This document shows, one piece after another, positions 15,560 through 25,452 of a stretch of 64,000 bases of DNA. Where the stretch lies: contig LVWS01000038.1 in the NCBI GenBank assembly GCA_002083365.1, positions 113,238-177,237 on the forward strand. The letters run 5' to 3'. The notes below the pieces were generated by a model. The model saw nothing but the letters and a program-made list of their open reading frames with translations, was not told where the DNA came from and made no database searches. Every line of letters begins with the position of its first letter. Position 1 is the stretch's first letter. The position numbers were made by a program, and so were the translations under genes. Source of the stretch: Nitrospira sp. SG-bin1. GTDB lineage: Bacteria > Nitrospirota > Nitrospiria > Nitrospirales > Nitrospiraceae.

Positions 15560-18226
15560 TCATGGTGTCTCAGCCCTGAGTTGTGTGGACTGCTCGCCCA
15601 CCGGAATGGGTCGATCCCGGTGAAAGTATCGTCGCACCAATGTTTCAACCGATGAAAAATGCCGTTCCGGAAGGTTCTTGAAACGTCGTCTGCAATGGGC
15701 CAGTGCCTCTTCGGCGGTCGCGAAGGGCATGATCACGGAGCGCAGATGGTCATAATAATCCCGGACCTTCAATTCCGCGGTTCGTAGATGGGTTGGATCT
15801 CCGGCAATCTCAATTGCCGCCTTGGCCTGGTCGCCCTTGGCCACGACGAGCGCCTGGAAGCAGAGTCCTTTCAAACGCTGTGTCACCGTGCCGCGATCCC
15901 ATCCCAGCGTTTCCGCCGTGGACCGCATATCAAAGTCATGCCGCCGCAGACAGTTCAGGACTGCAAGATCACTGGCTCGGTCGGGAACGGTTTCTCCGGT
16001 ACGTCTGCGGGATAGCTCCTTCCGGTTGCCGAGCCTAAGCGAATCGCTCGACAATAGGGGGCCATCGTTCAGCGCGACGGCCTGTTCCAGGCAGTGGCGG
16101 AGCTCCCGCACATTTCCTTTCCAGTCGTGTTCTGTCAATGCACGAAGCGCATCATTTGTGAGCCGGGACGGCGACTGGCCGATCTCCTGGGCAAGCTGGT
16201 TCAAGAACACATCAACGAGGAGCGGAATATCACCGGTGCGTTCACGAAGCGGCGGAAGGTGAAAGACCATTCCGTTCAATCGAAAGTACAAGTCCTCGCG
16301 AAACCATCCTTCCGATACACCTTTCTGCAGGTCGCGATTGGTCGCAGCCACGATCCGAACGTCAACCGTCGTCGGGACGGTGGCGCCCACTCGATAGAAT
16401 GATTTGTCCTGCAGCACTCGTAGGAGTTTGCTCTGATGATCCATCCGGAGATCGCCGATTTCGTCGAGGAAAATCGTGCCGTGGTCGGCGAGGCCAAAAT
16501 AGCCGCGACGGTCACCAATCGCGCCGGTGAAGCTGCCCTTCACATGACCGAAGAGCTCACTTTCAAACAGTTCAGGAGAAATAGCCGCCATATTGACGGC
16601 GACGAAGGTCTTCCCCGACCGCGGGCTTAGGCGGTGGATTGCACGGGCAAAGAGTTCCTTCCCGGTTCCTGGTTCGCCTAGAATGAGGACGGTCAACGGA
16701 GATGGCGCGCTCTTTTTCAGGTCGCGAAACAGCCGAAGCAGCGAGCGATCCTGGGTGATGATGCCGAACTGGCGGGCTTCGTGTTGAAGCCGATCGAGTT
16801 CCGTATCGCCGATCGTGGCTGATACGGTATGTGCGGCTCGAAGATCGCCGAGCTGCCGTTCCAGTTCCTGCAGGTGTCGACGCGCATCCTGTTCTTGACT
16901 TTGAGCTTCAGCTATTTGGCGCCGCAGTACGCCGGTGATTCTGGTCAACTCCTCCTGTTGCCCGGACGAAACAGCAGCGGCGGCGGTGGCTGTTTCTAAC
17001 TCCTCTTGAAGCGCTTCGGCTCGGTCTTCGTACAGCACAAGCGCTTCTCTCACAGCCGTTGACTCCTGCTGGATACGGATCATGTCACGTTCCAGCACAA
17101 TCAAGCGTTGGTTTGCCGTCCAATTCATCCAAACGGTGGTGCCGATGAAGACCAACCACGAGGCGGTGAGAGGGGCGGCGATCGGCATGACGAGAGAGGC
17201 CACGCCCAGCATCGCGATGGCCAGTGTCCCGTACCCTCCAATGGCGGCACCAGCAAGCAGGACCCCTTGTATCCCACGAAACTGCAGGAGGAGCCAAGCC
17301 GCCAGCGAGGCGAGCGCGATGGTGACGGTGAGGCGGCTGAACCGGCTCAACGAATCGATGCGTTCATGGTTGAGCAAGGCATTCAGCACATGGAGGTGGC
17401 CGGTTATCCCGTCGACTGCCGAGTTGGAAGGTAAAAGCCATGTTTCCGAACTCACGGGATTGGATCGGATCACCACGACTTTGTCCCTGCACCAGGAAGC
17501 CAACAGTGGCTCGTCGTGACGTTCGGCCGCGCTCCAAACTGACGACAAGGGGATTGGCTGAAGGGCCGCCAGTGATCCGTCACCGACGAAGTTAATCAGA
17601 ACGTCACCGTCAACGTGATTCAACCCAGGCTGAGTGGGAGTGGTGCGTCGGTGAAAGAGGTCGAACAGGACCCAACCAAAAGCCGGAACGGTTTGAGTCC
17701 CGATCCTCGCGGACGCCGGGATGTGACGGGATATGTGATCGAGATCATTCGTGACCGCAATATGTCCAGAGAGCGAGGCGTCGGACTGAAGATGGGGATC
17801 GGGCTCATGAATCAGGACAACCGGTGATGCCGTGCGAAGTGCTTCCAGGAAACGTGCATCGCTTGCGGCTCCTCCCAGCTGAGCAGGGCTCGCATAGTTC
17901 AGTCGATGATCCACGCCGATGACCGCGGCGCCGGCCTCACGGATCGCCTCGATCAACTGCGCGAGGATGCCGCGGTCCCAAGGACCCTTCCCGAACCGTT
18001 CTTCACTGGCCGCATCGCGGGTCACGATGGTCAACGAGGGGTTGATCTGGACTGTCGTGCGATGGCGAAGCCACGCGTCGTAGACGGCGTAATCCGTCGC
18101 CGTAAAGGTCGCGGGCGCGGCGGACCACAGCATTGCCGAAAGAAGCGTGGCGAGTGCGCCGATGCCCAGCGCTTGCAGAGGCAGCGACGCGATGAACAGG
18201 CGCCAATATGTCCGCCGGTAGAGCAT
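15560..18226 (-). CDS. Membrane-bound CHASE2 sensor fused to sigma-54 activator
   Basis: 888 residues. TM1 (about 15-37) is followed by a periplasmic CHASE2 domain (about 40-290), three hydrophobic helices (about 295-370) and a coiled coil (about 375-475). A sigma-54-interacting AAA+ domain (about 490-720) comes next: Walker A is GEPGTGKE, Walker B is FLDEIGDL, and the sigma-54 loop is GSFTGA in place of the usual GAFTGA. A FIS-type helix-turn-helix (RSTAETLGWDRGTVTQRLKG) and a 100-residue tail follow. CHASE2 is normally joined to kinases or nucleotide cyclases; here it would drive transcription directly. The gene starts four bases after the stop of the TPR gene and is surely co-transcribed with it. 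Confidence 0.88.
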   Translation of the reverse strand: MLYRRTYWRLFIASLPLQALGIGALATLLSAMLWSAAPATFTATDYAVYDAWLRHRTTVQINPSLTIVTRDAASEERFGKGPWDRGILAQLIEAIREAGAAVIGVDHRLNYASPAQLGGAASDARFLEALRTASPVVLIHEPDPHLQSDASLSGHIAVTNDLDHISRHIPASARIGTQTVPAFGWVLFDLFHRRTTPTQPGLNHVDGDVLINFVGDGSLAALQPIPLSSVWSAAERHDEPLLASWCRDKVVVIRSNPVSSETWLLPSNSAVDGITGHLHVLNALLNHERIDSLSRFSRLTVTIALASLAAWLLLQFRGIQGVLLAGAAIGGYGTLAIAMLGVASLVMPIAAPLTASWLVFIGTTVWMNWTANQRLIVLERDMIRIQQESTAVREALVLYEDRAEALQEELETATAAAAVSSGQQEELTRITGVLRRQIAEAQSQEQDARRHLQELERQLGDLRAAHTVSATIGDTELDRLQHEARQFGIITQDRSLLRLFRDLKKSAPSPLTVLILGEPGTGKELFARAIHRLSPRSGKTFVAVNMAAISPELFESELFGHVKGSFTGAIGDRRGYFGLADHGTIFLDEIGDLRMDHQSKLLRVLQDKSFYRVGATVPTTVDVRIVAATNRDLQKGVSEGWFREDLYFRLNGMVFHLPPLRERTGDIPLLVDVFLNQLAQEIGQSPSRLTNDALRALTEHDWKGNVRELRHCLEQAVALNDGPLLSSDSLRLGNRKELSRRRTGETVPDRASDLAVLNCLRRHDFDMRSTAETLGWDRGTVTQRLKGLCFQALVVAKGDQAKAAIEIAGDPTHLRTAELKVRDYYDHLRSVIMPFATAEEALAHCRRRFKNLPERHFSSVETLVRRYFHRDRPIPVGEQSTQLRAETP

Positions 18227-18230
18227 AGGA

Positions 18231-19451
18231 TCAGTTCAGTCCCAACTCGTCGAACAAAGGTTGTGTGTCCTGTCTTGGGAGACTTCTGAGGAGCGCCTTC
18301 GCTTTCGGAATGTCGGCCTCGAGACCGAGCCCCTTGGCATAGATCCGAGCCAGGATTTTCTTGGCCGGGACGAAACCGTCCGCCGAGGTCGATTCAAAGC
18401 AGGTGAGGATGTGCTTGTTGAAGGGGATCAGATGCTGCTCCCATCCGGTTTCATAAAGAGAGGCCAGTTCAACATGGGCCTCTTCGCTCAAGGCCAAACA
18501 TTCCTTCAAGAGGATTGGAATCGCATCGTCCGTACGGTGTTGCTCGAGGAGAATTCTCCCCAGCGATTGCGGATCAGTCGGGCGAGGGATGTCGGGAAAG
18601 TCGTTCCAAAGCGTATCGCGGTAGGTCCGCAATGCCTGCTGTGATTCCCGGCGCCGTTCCTTCGTCGATTCAGCGGATAGCGCCTGGCGCCGCACTTTGG
18701 ATAACGATTCGGCGGCGGTGGACTGGCCGAGGCCGGCGGCTTGCATCCACCAAAAAACCGCCAGACTGAGGTTCTTCTCGACGCCTTGCCCGGTCTGGTG
18801 GGCATTGCCGAGAAACAATTGGGCCTGAGGCACTCCGCCTGTTGCCGCCGTTTCGAGATGCTGTACGGCTTCTTTCGTGCGCCCCGTCACTCTCAGCAAC
18901 AACGAGAGTCGGAAGTGGGCGTCCGGAAAATGAGGGTTTAGTTCCAGCGTACGCCGATAAGATTGGAGCGCGGCTGGTACATTGCCGAGGGAATAGTGCA
19001 CGCTTCCCAAGCTGTAGTGGGCATGGGACAAGTGGGGTTCCAGCCGGATCGCCTCGCCCAAGGCGGAAGCGGCGGCTCGCCATTCTTGCTTCGCCATGAG
19101 GATCAGGCCGAGCTGGAGATGAGCGTTCCCCTCGTCCGGTTGCAACGCGATGGCTGTCCGACATTCCTCAACGGCCGCATCCAGATCGCCGACACGGAAG
19201 AGAGCTTGGGCAAGTCTTAACCGGTAGTCCGGATCGGTTGGTATGAGAAGGACCGATCGACGGAAGGACGCAATCTCCGCCACCGCATCCGTTGGTTGGT
19301 GGATGTTGTGTTCGGGAGTCCACTCAGGTGCCTCAGAGAAGACACCGCCAACCGTGAGACCGTACTCATTCGGTGGATGAGCGTAGGTGAGAGATGAAGA
19401 GCACACAGTCGCGGCGACGGTGAGGGCCAACAGTATCGATCCTGGACGCAT
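18231..19451 (-). CDS. Secreted TPR / Sel1-repeat protein
   Basis: 406 residues with a signal peptide (LLALTVAATVCSSSLTYA). Residues 60-200 contain at least four TPR units (for example DAAVEECRTAIALQPDEGNA and PAALQSYRRTLELNPHFPDA), then Sel1-like repeats (QLFLGNAHQTGQGVEKNLSL). It is a periplasmic protein-binding scaffold and, given the four-base spacing, may feed a signal to the CHASE2 domain of the downstream activator; that is inference. The ATG at 19451 was chosen over a TTG at 19484 because the predicted transcript starts near 19480. Confidence 0.8.
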   Translation of the reverse strand: MRPGSILLALTVAATVCSSSLTYAHPPNEYGLTVGGVFSEAPEWTPEHNIHQPTDAVAEIASFRRSVLLIPTDPDYRLRLAQALFRVGDLDAAVEECRTAIALQPDEGNAHLQLGLILMAKQEWRAAASALGEAIRLEPHLSHAHYSLGSVHYSLGNVPAALQSYRRTLELNPHFPDAHFRLSLLLRVTGRTKEAVQHLETAATGGVPQAQLFLGNAHQTGQGVEKNLSLAVFWWMQAAGLGQSTAAESLSKVRRQALSAESTKERRRESQQALRTYRDTLWNDFPDIPRPTDPQSLGRILLEQHRTDDAIPILLKECLALSEEAHVELASLYETGWEQHLIPFNKHILTCFESTSADGFVPAKKILARIYAKGLGLEADIPKAKALLRSLPRQDTQPLFDELGLN

Positions 19452-19486
19452 CGGCAAAATGTAACTCACTTCCTCAGTAAACAAGC

Positions 19487-19495
19487 ATTATAGCA
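19487..19495 (-). promoter_or_regulatory. Extended -10 promoter for TPR/CHASE2 operon
   Basis: The reverse strand reads TGCTATAAT, a perfect extended -10 element. No good -35 is seen, as is common for this class. The predicted start near 19480 gives a ~30-base leader to the ATG at 19451. Confidence 0.5.
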
Positions 19496-19734
19496 CCACA
19501 GTCAGTTTGCTGAATCTTCTGAACCCTAATGAACGCTACGGTTGGACGGACGACATGATCATACATCAGTGTGGCATTGAGATGAGGCCTACGTACTTGA
19601 CATGAACTGACGGTAGGTACAAAATCTTGCCCATGCTTCCATGAGGTGAGATGGCGTCGCAACGTCAGATCTCCGAGCTTCTCCTCCAGTTCTCAATCAT
19701 CGGTTTACCTTCCACTTTTTCATCCTGTAAGCAC

Positions 19735-20103
19735 ATGCGTATATGGCTGGTGCTGGTAAGCCTCTTGTTCATGGCCGAAGTCGCTCTGCTACTGCCTCAA
19801 TCGGCACAGGCGGGGATCGGTAGCTGTTCCACTGAAGAAGTGAGGGGCCTCCGAGATGAAGGCTTTACTGCAAAAGAGATCCGCGAACTGTGCAGGAGTG
19901 AATCGGAAAATGAATCATCGAGAGGCTCGCGACGGCGCAGCTATGATTTTGATCAAAACGTTGCGCCCCCTCCGAGAGTTCTGCCTGCCTTCAGGTGCGG
20001 GTGTTATGCAGGTCCGGTTTGCCCGCTCATGTCTCCATTGCCACAGGGGGCGTCCTGTTCTTGTTTTTCTCAATTCGGAAGTTGTCCGGGGCAAGCGTTT
20101 TAG
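19735..20103 (+). CDS. Small secreted Cys-rich protein
   Basis: 122 residues. Signal peptide MRIWLVLVSLLFMAEVALLL with cleavage near QAG. A short helical hairpin (STEEVRGLRDEGFTAKEIRE) resembles SHOCT-like oligomerisation motifs. The tail holds eight closely spaced Cys (FRCGCYAGPVCPLMSP and SCSCFSQFGSCPG), suggesting disulfides or metal binding. The gene ends 30 bases before the large membrane-protein gene, so the two are probably one operon. The start at 19735 is set by the signal peptide; no family is recognised. Confidence 0.55.
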   Translation: MRIWLVLVSLLFMAEVALLLPQSAQAGIGSCSTEEVRGLRDEGFTAKEIRELCRSESENESSRGSRRRSYDFDQNVAPPPRVLPAFRCGCYAGPVCPLMSPLPQGASCSCFSQFGSCPGQAF

Positions 20104-20133
20104 GGGCAGATTCTCGACTTATAGGGCGGCACA

Positions 20134-23100
20134 ATGTCATCGGACCATAAGTCGCCATCACGCTTGGCTGCGCTTCAGTGGCCTATCATTTTAACGATCG
20201 GGGTCATCCTGTTCCTGTGCGTCGTGAGCGGCGTCTTCTATCTCTATGTTCTCGACAGAGAACGATACTACAACGAACGATATTTTCGGCTCCTTCATGC
20301 GGAAGCAGAAGGGGTCAGCCTCAAACTTGAAAACTATAGAGAGGTGATCTTTTCAGCCGGCAACCTCGCGGCGAATGGTTGGATGAGTCGAGAAGTCAAG
20401 GACGGCAATAGGTATAAATATGCTCTTCCGGACATATACCTCTCAAATCATGAGGATATCGGCGAAAATTTAAACTCGTTTCGATCAACAAAGTGCACAA
20501 AGACATCTCATGGAAATACTATTGCTCAAGAGATCGCCATGCAGCTCTGCCAGGTGATGGACTTCTATAACGTAAGTGTATCTCCATTGCCACTCCAAAA
20601 TCCATTTCAAAAATCCGAATCTCAGGCAGAACCGCAAAAATGCGAGACAGTGTTAGAAAAAGTGCGCGCTATGGAAGCGGTAATAAATGGGAGAGGCCGT
20701 CCCTTCTGGGTAGATGTTGAAAGGCGATCTTCTGACTCAATCTTTATGATGCAAGCAATTGTCCCCTCCCTCAGGATTGAAGGAATTCGCTGTCAATACG
20801 TTCAATGGCTGATACTTGCAGAAGTCGACGGAAAGAATCTTTTCGGCAAGATCCTCTTAGAACAATCGTTCGATGATCTTCTGCTAGCTGATAAGAAAGG
20901 GAATGTACTTTTCCAGAGTGGCGACTCTGGATTGCAGTTTGCTCAAGCCGATAGGCTTATCGCGGGAGGTAAAAATGCTTCAGAGCGTGGAACCTCAACA
21001 TTGAAATTTGTATCGGCGAATGGAAAAGACATAGGCGAGGTTGAACCTCAAATTACGATTGGACGTAAAGAAGGCAGCAATCTTCTAAAGAAAGTGCCCG
21101 TCCGCGAGGAGGTGGCTGTTGGAGATAGAAATCTTCTTGTGTTCGCCCTTCCTGTAAACCTTCCAATCGTGGAAAGCGAGCAGCTCAGTGGGGAGAAAGA
21201 GCAGGAAAAAAGGCCGGAGGCTAGTCTATTAGTGGAAGCAGACTATGTGCTTGTAGGTGTCATCGGCAAAGACAGATTTCGAAACGAAACCTGGCAGTTG
21301 TCACCTTCTATACTTTTGATGCTTCTGCTGATTGCATTATTGACGCTCCTGTCCTTGCCTCTTCTCAAGTTACTGTTGATGACTCCCCAAGACCAATGGA
21401 CCATCAGGGATTTTGCCCTTGTTGTAGGGGCGAGCATTATTGGGACTGGCCTGCTTACTCTTTCTCTTGTGGACTCTGGTGTATTCTGGTGGAAGAAAAG
21501 CCTGGTTGATGATGAGCTCAAGGAGTTTGCGGCTTCGATACACAAGCACGTTAATACAGAGATTGATGGCGCGCTGAAGGTCCTGAAAGATTTCGATGGT
21601 ATTAGAGCGCAACAAATAGAGAAAGATGTAAAAGTGATCGGAGAAGAGGAAGATGAAACACCTTGCTACAAGAAAAAGCGTAGCTTCCCTCCCCCTGTAG
21701 CAAGAATCAACATCTTAAAAAGCGAGGCACCGGATCCATATAGATTCTTTGACTCAGTGTTTTGGATCAACTGCGGTGGAAAACTTGTGGAACACTGGGA
21801 TACTAGAACTAAGGCCAACTATTTCCTGCCGGTTGTGACAAACCTATCCGACCGCGCATATTTCATCGACATTGTTGAGAAACGGTCTTGGCAGAGGAGT
21901 AAGGAAACAGTGAAGAATAAGGAAGAATCGAAAACTCCTTTTATCCTGGAACCCGTGTTCTCGCGCCTTGATGGTTCAAACACTGCTGTACTAGCGATTC
22001 AAAGTAAGGTCATAGGCTCAGGCCTCCACGACATTACCGTAGCCGGACTGGAGTCACGATTTCTGTCTCTATTTGAACCAATCATTCCTCCCGGGACCGG
22101 ATTTGCCGTGGTCGATATGAACGGAAGAGTCCTTTTCCATTCCCAGGGACAGCGGAATTTACGCGAGCACTTTTTCGAGGAAATCGATGATAACAAGAAA
22201 CTCAAGGCGCTGATCAATGCTAGAGCTCAGGACTGTGAGAATGGAACGTATGGTGGTAACGCTCATCGATTCTGCGTCAGCGAATTCAAAGATATTCCTT
22301 GGTCCCTCGTCGTATTTAAGAATATGGAGCCTCTGCGCACGGCGAATCTGCAAGCCGTCACCGTCGCGTGCTTTCTCTTTGCTATTTATACGTTGGTTCT
22401 ACTTATTGTCATGATCGCAGGATTGGTCGTGGCAAGAATGCGGCGTCAAACTGTGCCAACCATGTTATGGCCGTCAAAGAAGCAACACGATTCATATGTA
22501 GGTGGTGCATCAGTGGCCCTGCTTCTGTTTTTCTCCGGCCTGATAACGCTCTGGTTATTTCCCCCACACTATGCGTTCGTTCTGGGTGTCATCATCTTAC
22601 CCCTTTGGGGAATCATCGCGGCAGTCGTGTTTTTTAGAGTGCCTACAACTGTGGAATTTCTCCCCAAGTTTCTCAAACAAAGCAATAAGGGAGATTATCG
22701 GCAGGCTTACTTGGCTTTATGCGGAAGCCTCTTGGCACTTTGTTCTGTGCTCCCGGCCACTATCTGTATGATGTTGAGCTATGAGGCCGAGCAAATACTG
22801 ATCTTGAAGGCAGGGGCACTTGATATAGCAAAGAGCTTCGCAAGAAGTGCGGATCAGATCAGAGAGAAATATCAGTATCACAAGGACGACAGACTCATCG
22901 CGCAGCGTCTCGCTGACTTCGGGCGGCTGGATGTTCATCTAGGTGAGACTGAAAGAAACGTAGACAGTAATGACTGGTGGTCAATCGTTAGTCAGACGCC
23001 GGTCGTGGAAGACTTTATGCGGATGACCACGCTCAGGGTACAGTGGAAAGTTAACGCCAGTCGTGGCGAGAGTGTGTCAGAGCAATCGTCGAGGAGTGAA

Positions 23101-24255
23101 AATTGGTTCGAAGAAATCTACCGATCCTGGAGGGTGCCCTATAACGATGAGTTTACCAAGACTCACGGGCTATTCCGTGAGGCACAGCAATCTGAAGACA
23201 TACGGTGGCCGACGGATACAACGGTCTCCTACAGACCGGTGCAAGCTTTGACGCGCCTGGACAATGACCAGCACAAAACCACAGAGCGCTGGAACGTCGC
23301 CGTGATTGTTCACTTATGGCTCATGCGCTTGCCGGCGGTTGTCCTTCTTGCCCTTGTGCTTGGTGTCGCCTATTCGGCTTATCGGAAACCTGTAACCATA
23401 CCGGAATTTGCTTTGTCCAAGACCGTTATTGTACCGATTGGTATTGTGGTCGTGATGCTTCTTCTGCTATGGCCAGGTGAAACATTATGGTTTGTTTGGA
23501 TCCTCTTCTCGGTGCTTTTTCTCGTTTGGTGGCTCATTCACGTCCTTCCCGGCTTTGTAGCTCGACGCGTTTTTCTATTGGATCTTGTTTGGGATAAACC
23601 AAATCATGATGCTTTTGCCGCTCGATTGCAGATGGCATCTTCTCCTGCGAGGACGGAATTCAGTAAACAAGAGCAGCAAGTATTCGAAAAAGAATTCAAG
23701 GCCTCCGAACGACTCGCTGAAATTGGTGCGGGAGTCCTTAAGGATCAAAAGAAGCGAGCAGAATTTTTGTGGGCGGCTCGGAGCGAAGGTTTCGAGCCGG
23801 ATCCCGTCTGGCTCTTCCCGCTCGAAGAGGCAATGCATCATTATGAATCTGTTTGGGTAGAAATGAACAAAGAAGAAAAAATGGCATTATTTCACCTTGC
23901 GAGAAATGGATTTATCGTTGGGACTCATCCTAGTCTCCTCAGTCTTGTCAAGAAAGGATGGGCCACTCGTTCTCCGGAATTGCAGTTCGTGAACAATAGC
24001 TTTCGACAATTCGTTCTCCTAAAGAAAGATGAAATTCTCACGCTACAACAGGAATTTGACAAAGGGATTTGGGATCAACTCGTTTGGCCTATCGGGGTAG
24101 GCATGGTGTTTATCTTGGCTGGATTGATGTATACGCAGCAGGAATTACTGGCGAGCGCCACAGCCTTCGTCGGTATCTTGGGTGGTCTTGTTCCGGTCAT
24201 TTCCAAACTCTTTGACCTCTTCAAGACCCAGAAGCCTAGTTTACCAGCATCATAA
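20134..24255 (+). CDS. Giant multi-pass membrane protein with Cache-like sensor domains
   Basis: 1373 residues. TM1 (about 17-38) leads into a first large extracytoplasmic region (about 40-385), then paired helices (about 388-445). A second extracytoplasmic region (about 450-740) has double-Cache features: NLSDRAYFIDIV, GFAVVDMNGRVLFHS and a closing IPWSLVVFKNMEPL. More membrane helices lie near 745-770, 790-845 and 860-890, a third outer segment follows (about 895-1060), and there are further helices and a soluble C-terminal part ending in two TM segments. No HAMP, kinase, GGDEF or chemoreceptor domain is present. The gene is visibly richer in A/T than its flanks, hinting at transfer. Its stop overlaps the convergent HIT gene by six bases. 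Confidence 0.7.
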   Translation: MSSDHKSPSRLAALQWPIILTIGVILFLCVVSGVFYLYVLDRERYYNERYFRLLHAEAEGVSLKLENYREVIFSAGNLAANGWMSREVKDGNRYKYALPDIYLSNHEDIGENLNSFRSTKCTKTSHGNTIAQEIAMQLCQVMDFYNVSVSPLPLQNPFQKSESQAEPQKCETVLEKVRAMEAVINGRGRPFWVDVERRSSDSIFMMQAIVPSLRIEGIRCQYVQWLILAEVDGKNLFGKILLEQSFDDLLLADKKGNVLFQSGDSGLQFAQADRLIAGGKNASERGTSTLKFVSANGKDIGEVEPQITIGRKEGSNLLKKVPVREEVAVGDRNLLVFALPVNLPIVESEQLSGEKEQEKRPEASLLVEADYVLVGVIGKDRFRNETWQLSPSILLMLLLIALLTLLSLPLLKLLLMTPQDQWTIRDFALVVGASIIGTGLLTLSLVDSGVFWWKKSLVDDELKEFAASIHKHVNTEIDGALKVLKDFDGIRAQQIEKDVKVIGEEEDETPCYKKKRSFPPPVARINILKSEAPDPYRFFDSVFWINCGGKLVEHWDTRTKANYFLPVVTNLSDRAYFIDIVEKRSWQRSKETVKNKEESKTPFILEPVFSRLDGSNTAVLAIQSKVIGSGLHDITVAGLESRFLSLFEPIIPPGTGFAVVDMNGRVLFHSQGQRNLREHFFEEIDDNKKLKALINARAQDCENGTYGGNAHRFCVSEFKDIPWSLVVFKNMEPLRTANLQAVTVACFLFAIYTLVLLIVMIAGLVVARMRRQTVPTMLWPSKKQHDSYVGGASVALLLFFSGLITLWLFPPHYAFVLGVIILPLWGIIAAVVFFRVPTTVEFLPKFLKQSNKGDYRQAYLALCGSLLALCSVLPATICMMLSYEAEQILILKAGALDIAKSFARSADQIREKYQYHKDDRLIAQRLADFGRLDVHLGETERNVDSNDWWSIVSQTPVVEDFMRMTTLRVQWKVNASRGESVSEQSSRSENWFEEIYRSWRVPYNDEFTKTHGLFREAQQSEDIRWPTDTTVSYRPVQALTRLDNDQHKTTERWNVAVIVHLWLMRLPAVVLLALVLGVAYSAYRKPVTIPEFALSKTVIVPIGIVVVMLLLLWPGETLWFVWILFSVLFLVWWLIHVLPGFVARRVFLLDLVWDKPNHDAFAARLQMASSPARTEFSKQEQQVFEKEFKASERLAEIGAGVLKDQKKRAEFLWAARSEGFEPDPVWLFPLEEAMHHYESVWVEMNKEEKMALFHLARNGFIVGTHPSLLSLVKKGWATRSPELQFVNNSFRQFVLLKKDEILTLQQEFDKGIWDQLVWPIGVGMVFILAGLMYTQQELLASATAFVGILGGLVPVISKLFDLFKTQKPSLPAS

Positions 24256-24696
24256 CTTTTGCATCGCGGCTCGAATTTGATCGGTCTCCCGCTTCAGCTC
24301 TTGTAGCTCCAACTGAACTGGCTCATGCGGTACCCGCCAGACCGGTTCCAATGGGGCCGGATCACCGGCGAGGCGTGGAATGAGATGCCAATGAATATGC
24401 GGAAGTTGATTGCCGAGGAGTCCATAGTTCATTTTTTGAGCGTGGTAGACATCGGCGATGGTCTTGGCCACCCGGTTGACTTCTTCAATGAGTTGAAAAC
24501 GTTCGGTGGGTGTAAGTTGGAATAACTCAGTGGCGTGACGTTGGAACACCACGACCGTCCAGCCGGGAAAGAACTGATCATCGTGAAGATACACCTTCGA
24601 CAATCCGAGTTCTGCGACGAAATGGTCCTGTCTTGGCCAGGTTCCCCGGCATGCCACGCATGGTGTTGTTGTCACGGCTGATTCGCCTTGCGCCAC
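24250..24696 (-). CDS. HIT-family hydrolase
   Basis: 148 residues. The histidine-triad motif HIHWHLIPR sits near residue 100 and supplies the nucleophilic His used to cleave nucleoside phosphoramidates or dinucleoside polyphosphates. Two Cys pairs at the N-terminus (PCVACRG) could bind zinc, as in many HIT proteins. It overlaps the end of the upstream gene (24672-25313) by 25 bases, implying translational coupling, and meets the giant membrane-protein gene tail to tail. A second, unrelated-context HIT gene lies at 56345. Confidence 0.88.
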   Translation of the reverse strand: MAQGESAVTTTPCVACRGTWPRQDHFVAELGLSKVYLHDDQFFPGWTVVVFQRHATELFQLTPTERFQLIEEVNRVAKTIADVYHAQKMNYGLLGNQLPHIHWHLIPRLAGDPAPLEPVWRVPHEPVQLELQELKRETDQIRAAMQKL

Positions 24697-25313
24697 TCTT
24701 CCTCAGTTAAGACACCCTTCTTAATCAGCAGCTGGATCAATTTATCGACTGCATTACGGGTGGCAGCTGTGGACGGCCCGAGAGCCGAAGGCATGGAAGG
24801 TGTCGGGGACTCCGCACGCTTCGCCTCTGGAGGGGGCCGCTTTTGCCCAAGCACTTTGAAGGAGGGAGTGAAGACCGCCACATAGTCTCGATTCCTGACT
24901 CGGACCGTGGCGGGAAGACTATCGGATTGCGGGACGAGGTCGGGAGCTGTCCCAGTCGGTATGCGGAAGTATGGTTTCCCGTCGTCGGTCTGGCCGTCTT
25001 GGTCCAGGATGTCGAACCGTTTCAGGAAAGACTCTCCCGTGAGTCCTTCGCGGTCTTCGCCGGCCAAGTTGGTGATCTTGTCCAGGACAATCACCAACGA
25101 GTCGCTGATGATCGCGTCCGGCGAGAGGTTTCTGACGCTCACGTCGTAGCGATATTCGCTCGTGAAATTGTCGCGACTCTTCAATGTGACGATGGCCTGC
25201 ACCCGTCCCGTCAAATCGGTCAGATGATCCAGTGAGCCGGCGAAGCCGCACACAGGCCCGCATGCGATGGTTATCGCTACGGCGAAGCCATAGGTCCGCG
25301 TACCGTTCATCAT
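24672..25313 (-). CDS. Secreted protein with C-terminal short helical motif
   Basis: 213 residues. Signal peptide (YGFAVAITIACGPVCGFAGS). The central ~120 residues form a beta sandwich-like domain (YDVSVRNLSPDAIISDSLVI) followed by a Pro-rich linker. The final ~35 residues (DKLIQLLIKKGVLTEEEWRK) resemble the short helical 'KGILTEEEF' motif found at the ends of SHOCT-like proteins. Function unknown. It is the first gene of a two-gene unit with the HIT protein. Confidence 0.6.
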   Translation of the reverse strand: MMNGTRTYGFAVAITIACGPVCGFAGSLDHLTDLTGRVQAIVTLKSRDNFTSEYRYDVSVRNLSPDAIISDSLVIVLDKITNLAGEDREGLTGESFLKRFDILDQDGQTDDGKPYFRIPTGTAPDLVPQSDSLPATVRVRNRDYVAVFTPSFKVLGQKRPPPEAKRAESPTPSMPSALGPSTAATRNAVDKLIQLLIKKGVLTEEEWRKANQP

Positions 25314-25452
25314 CTCAACGTCTCGCGTTTATTGAGCATAACAGAGTCCTTGGCACTGGGCGAGCCGATTCTCGGAGTCGCCTTGACACATCGTTTCCAC
25401 CGACGATATTCTCGCCTCGTTCTTCCGGGTCATTTCGCGTTTGCTACAAACT

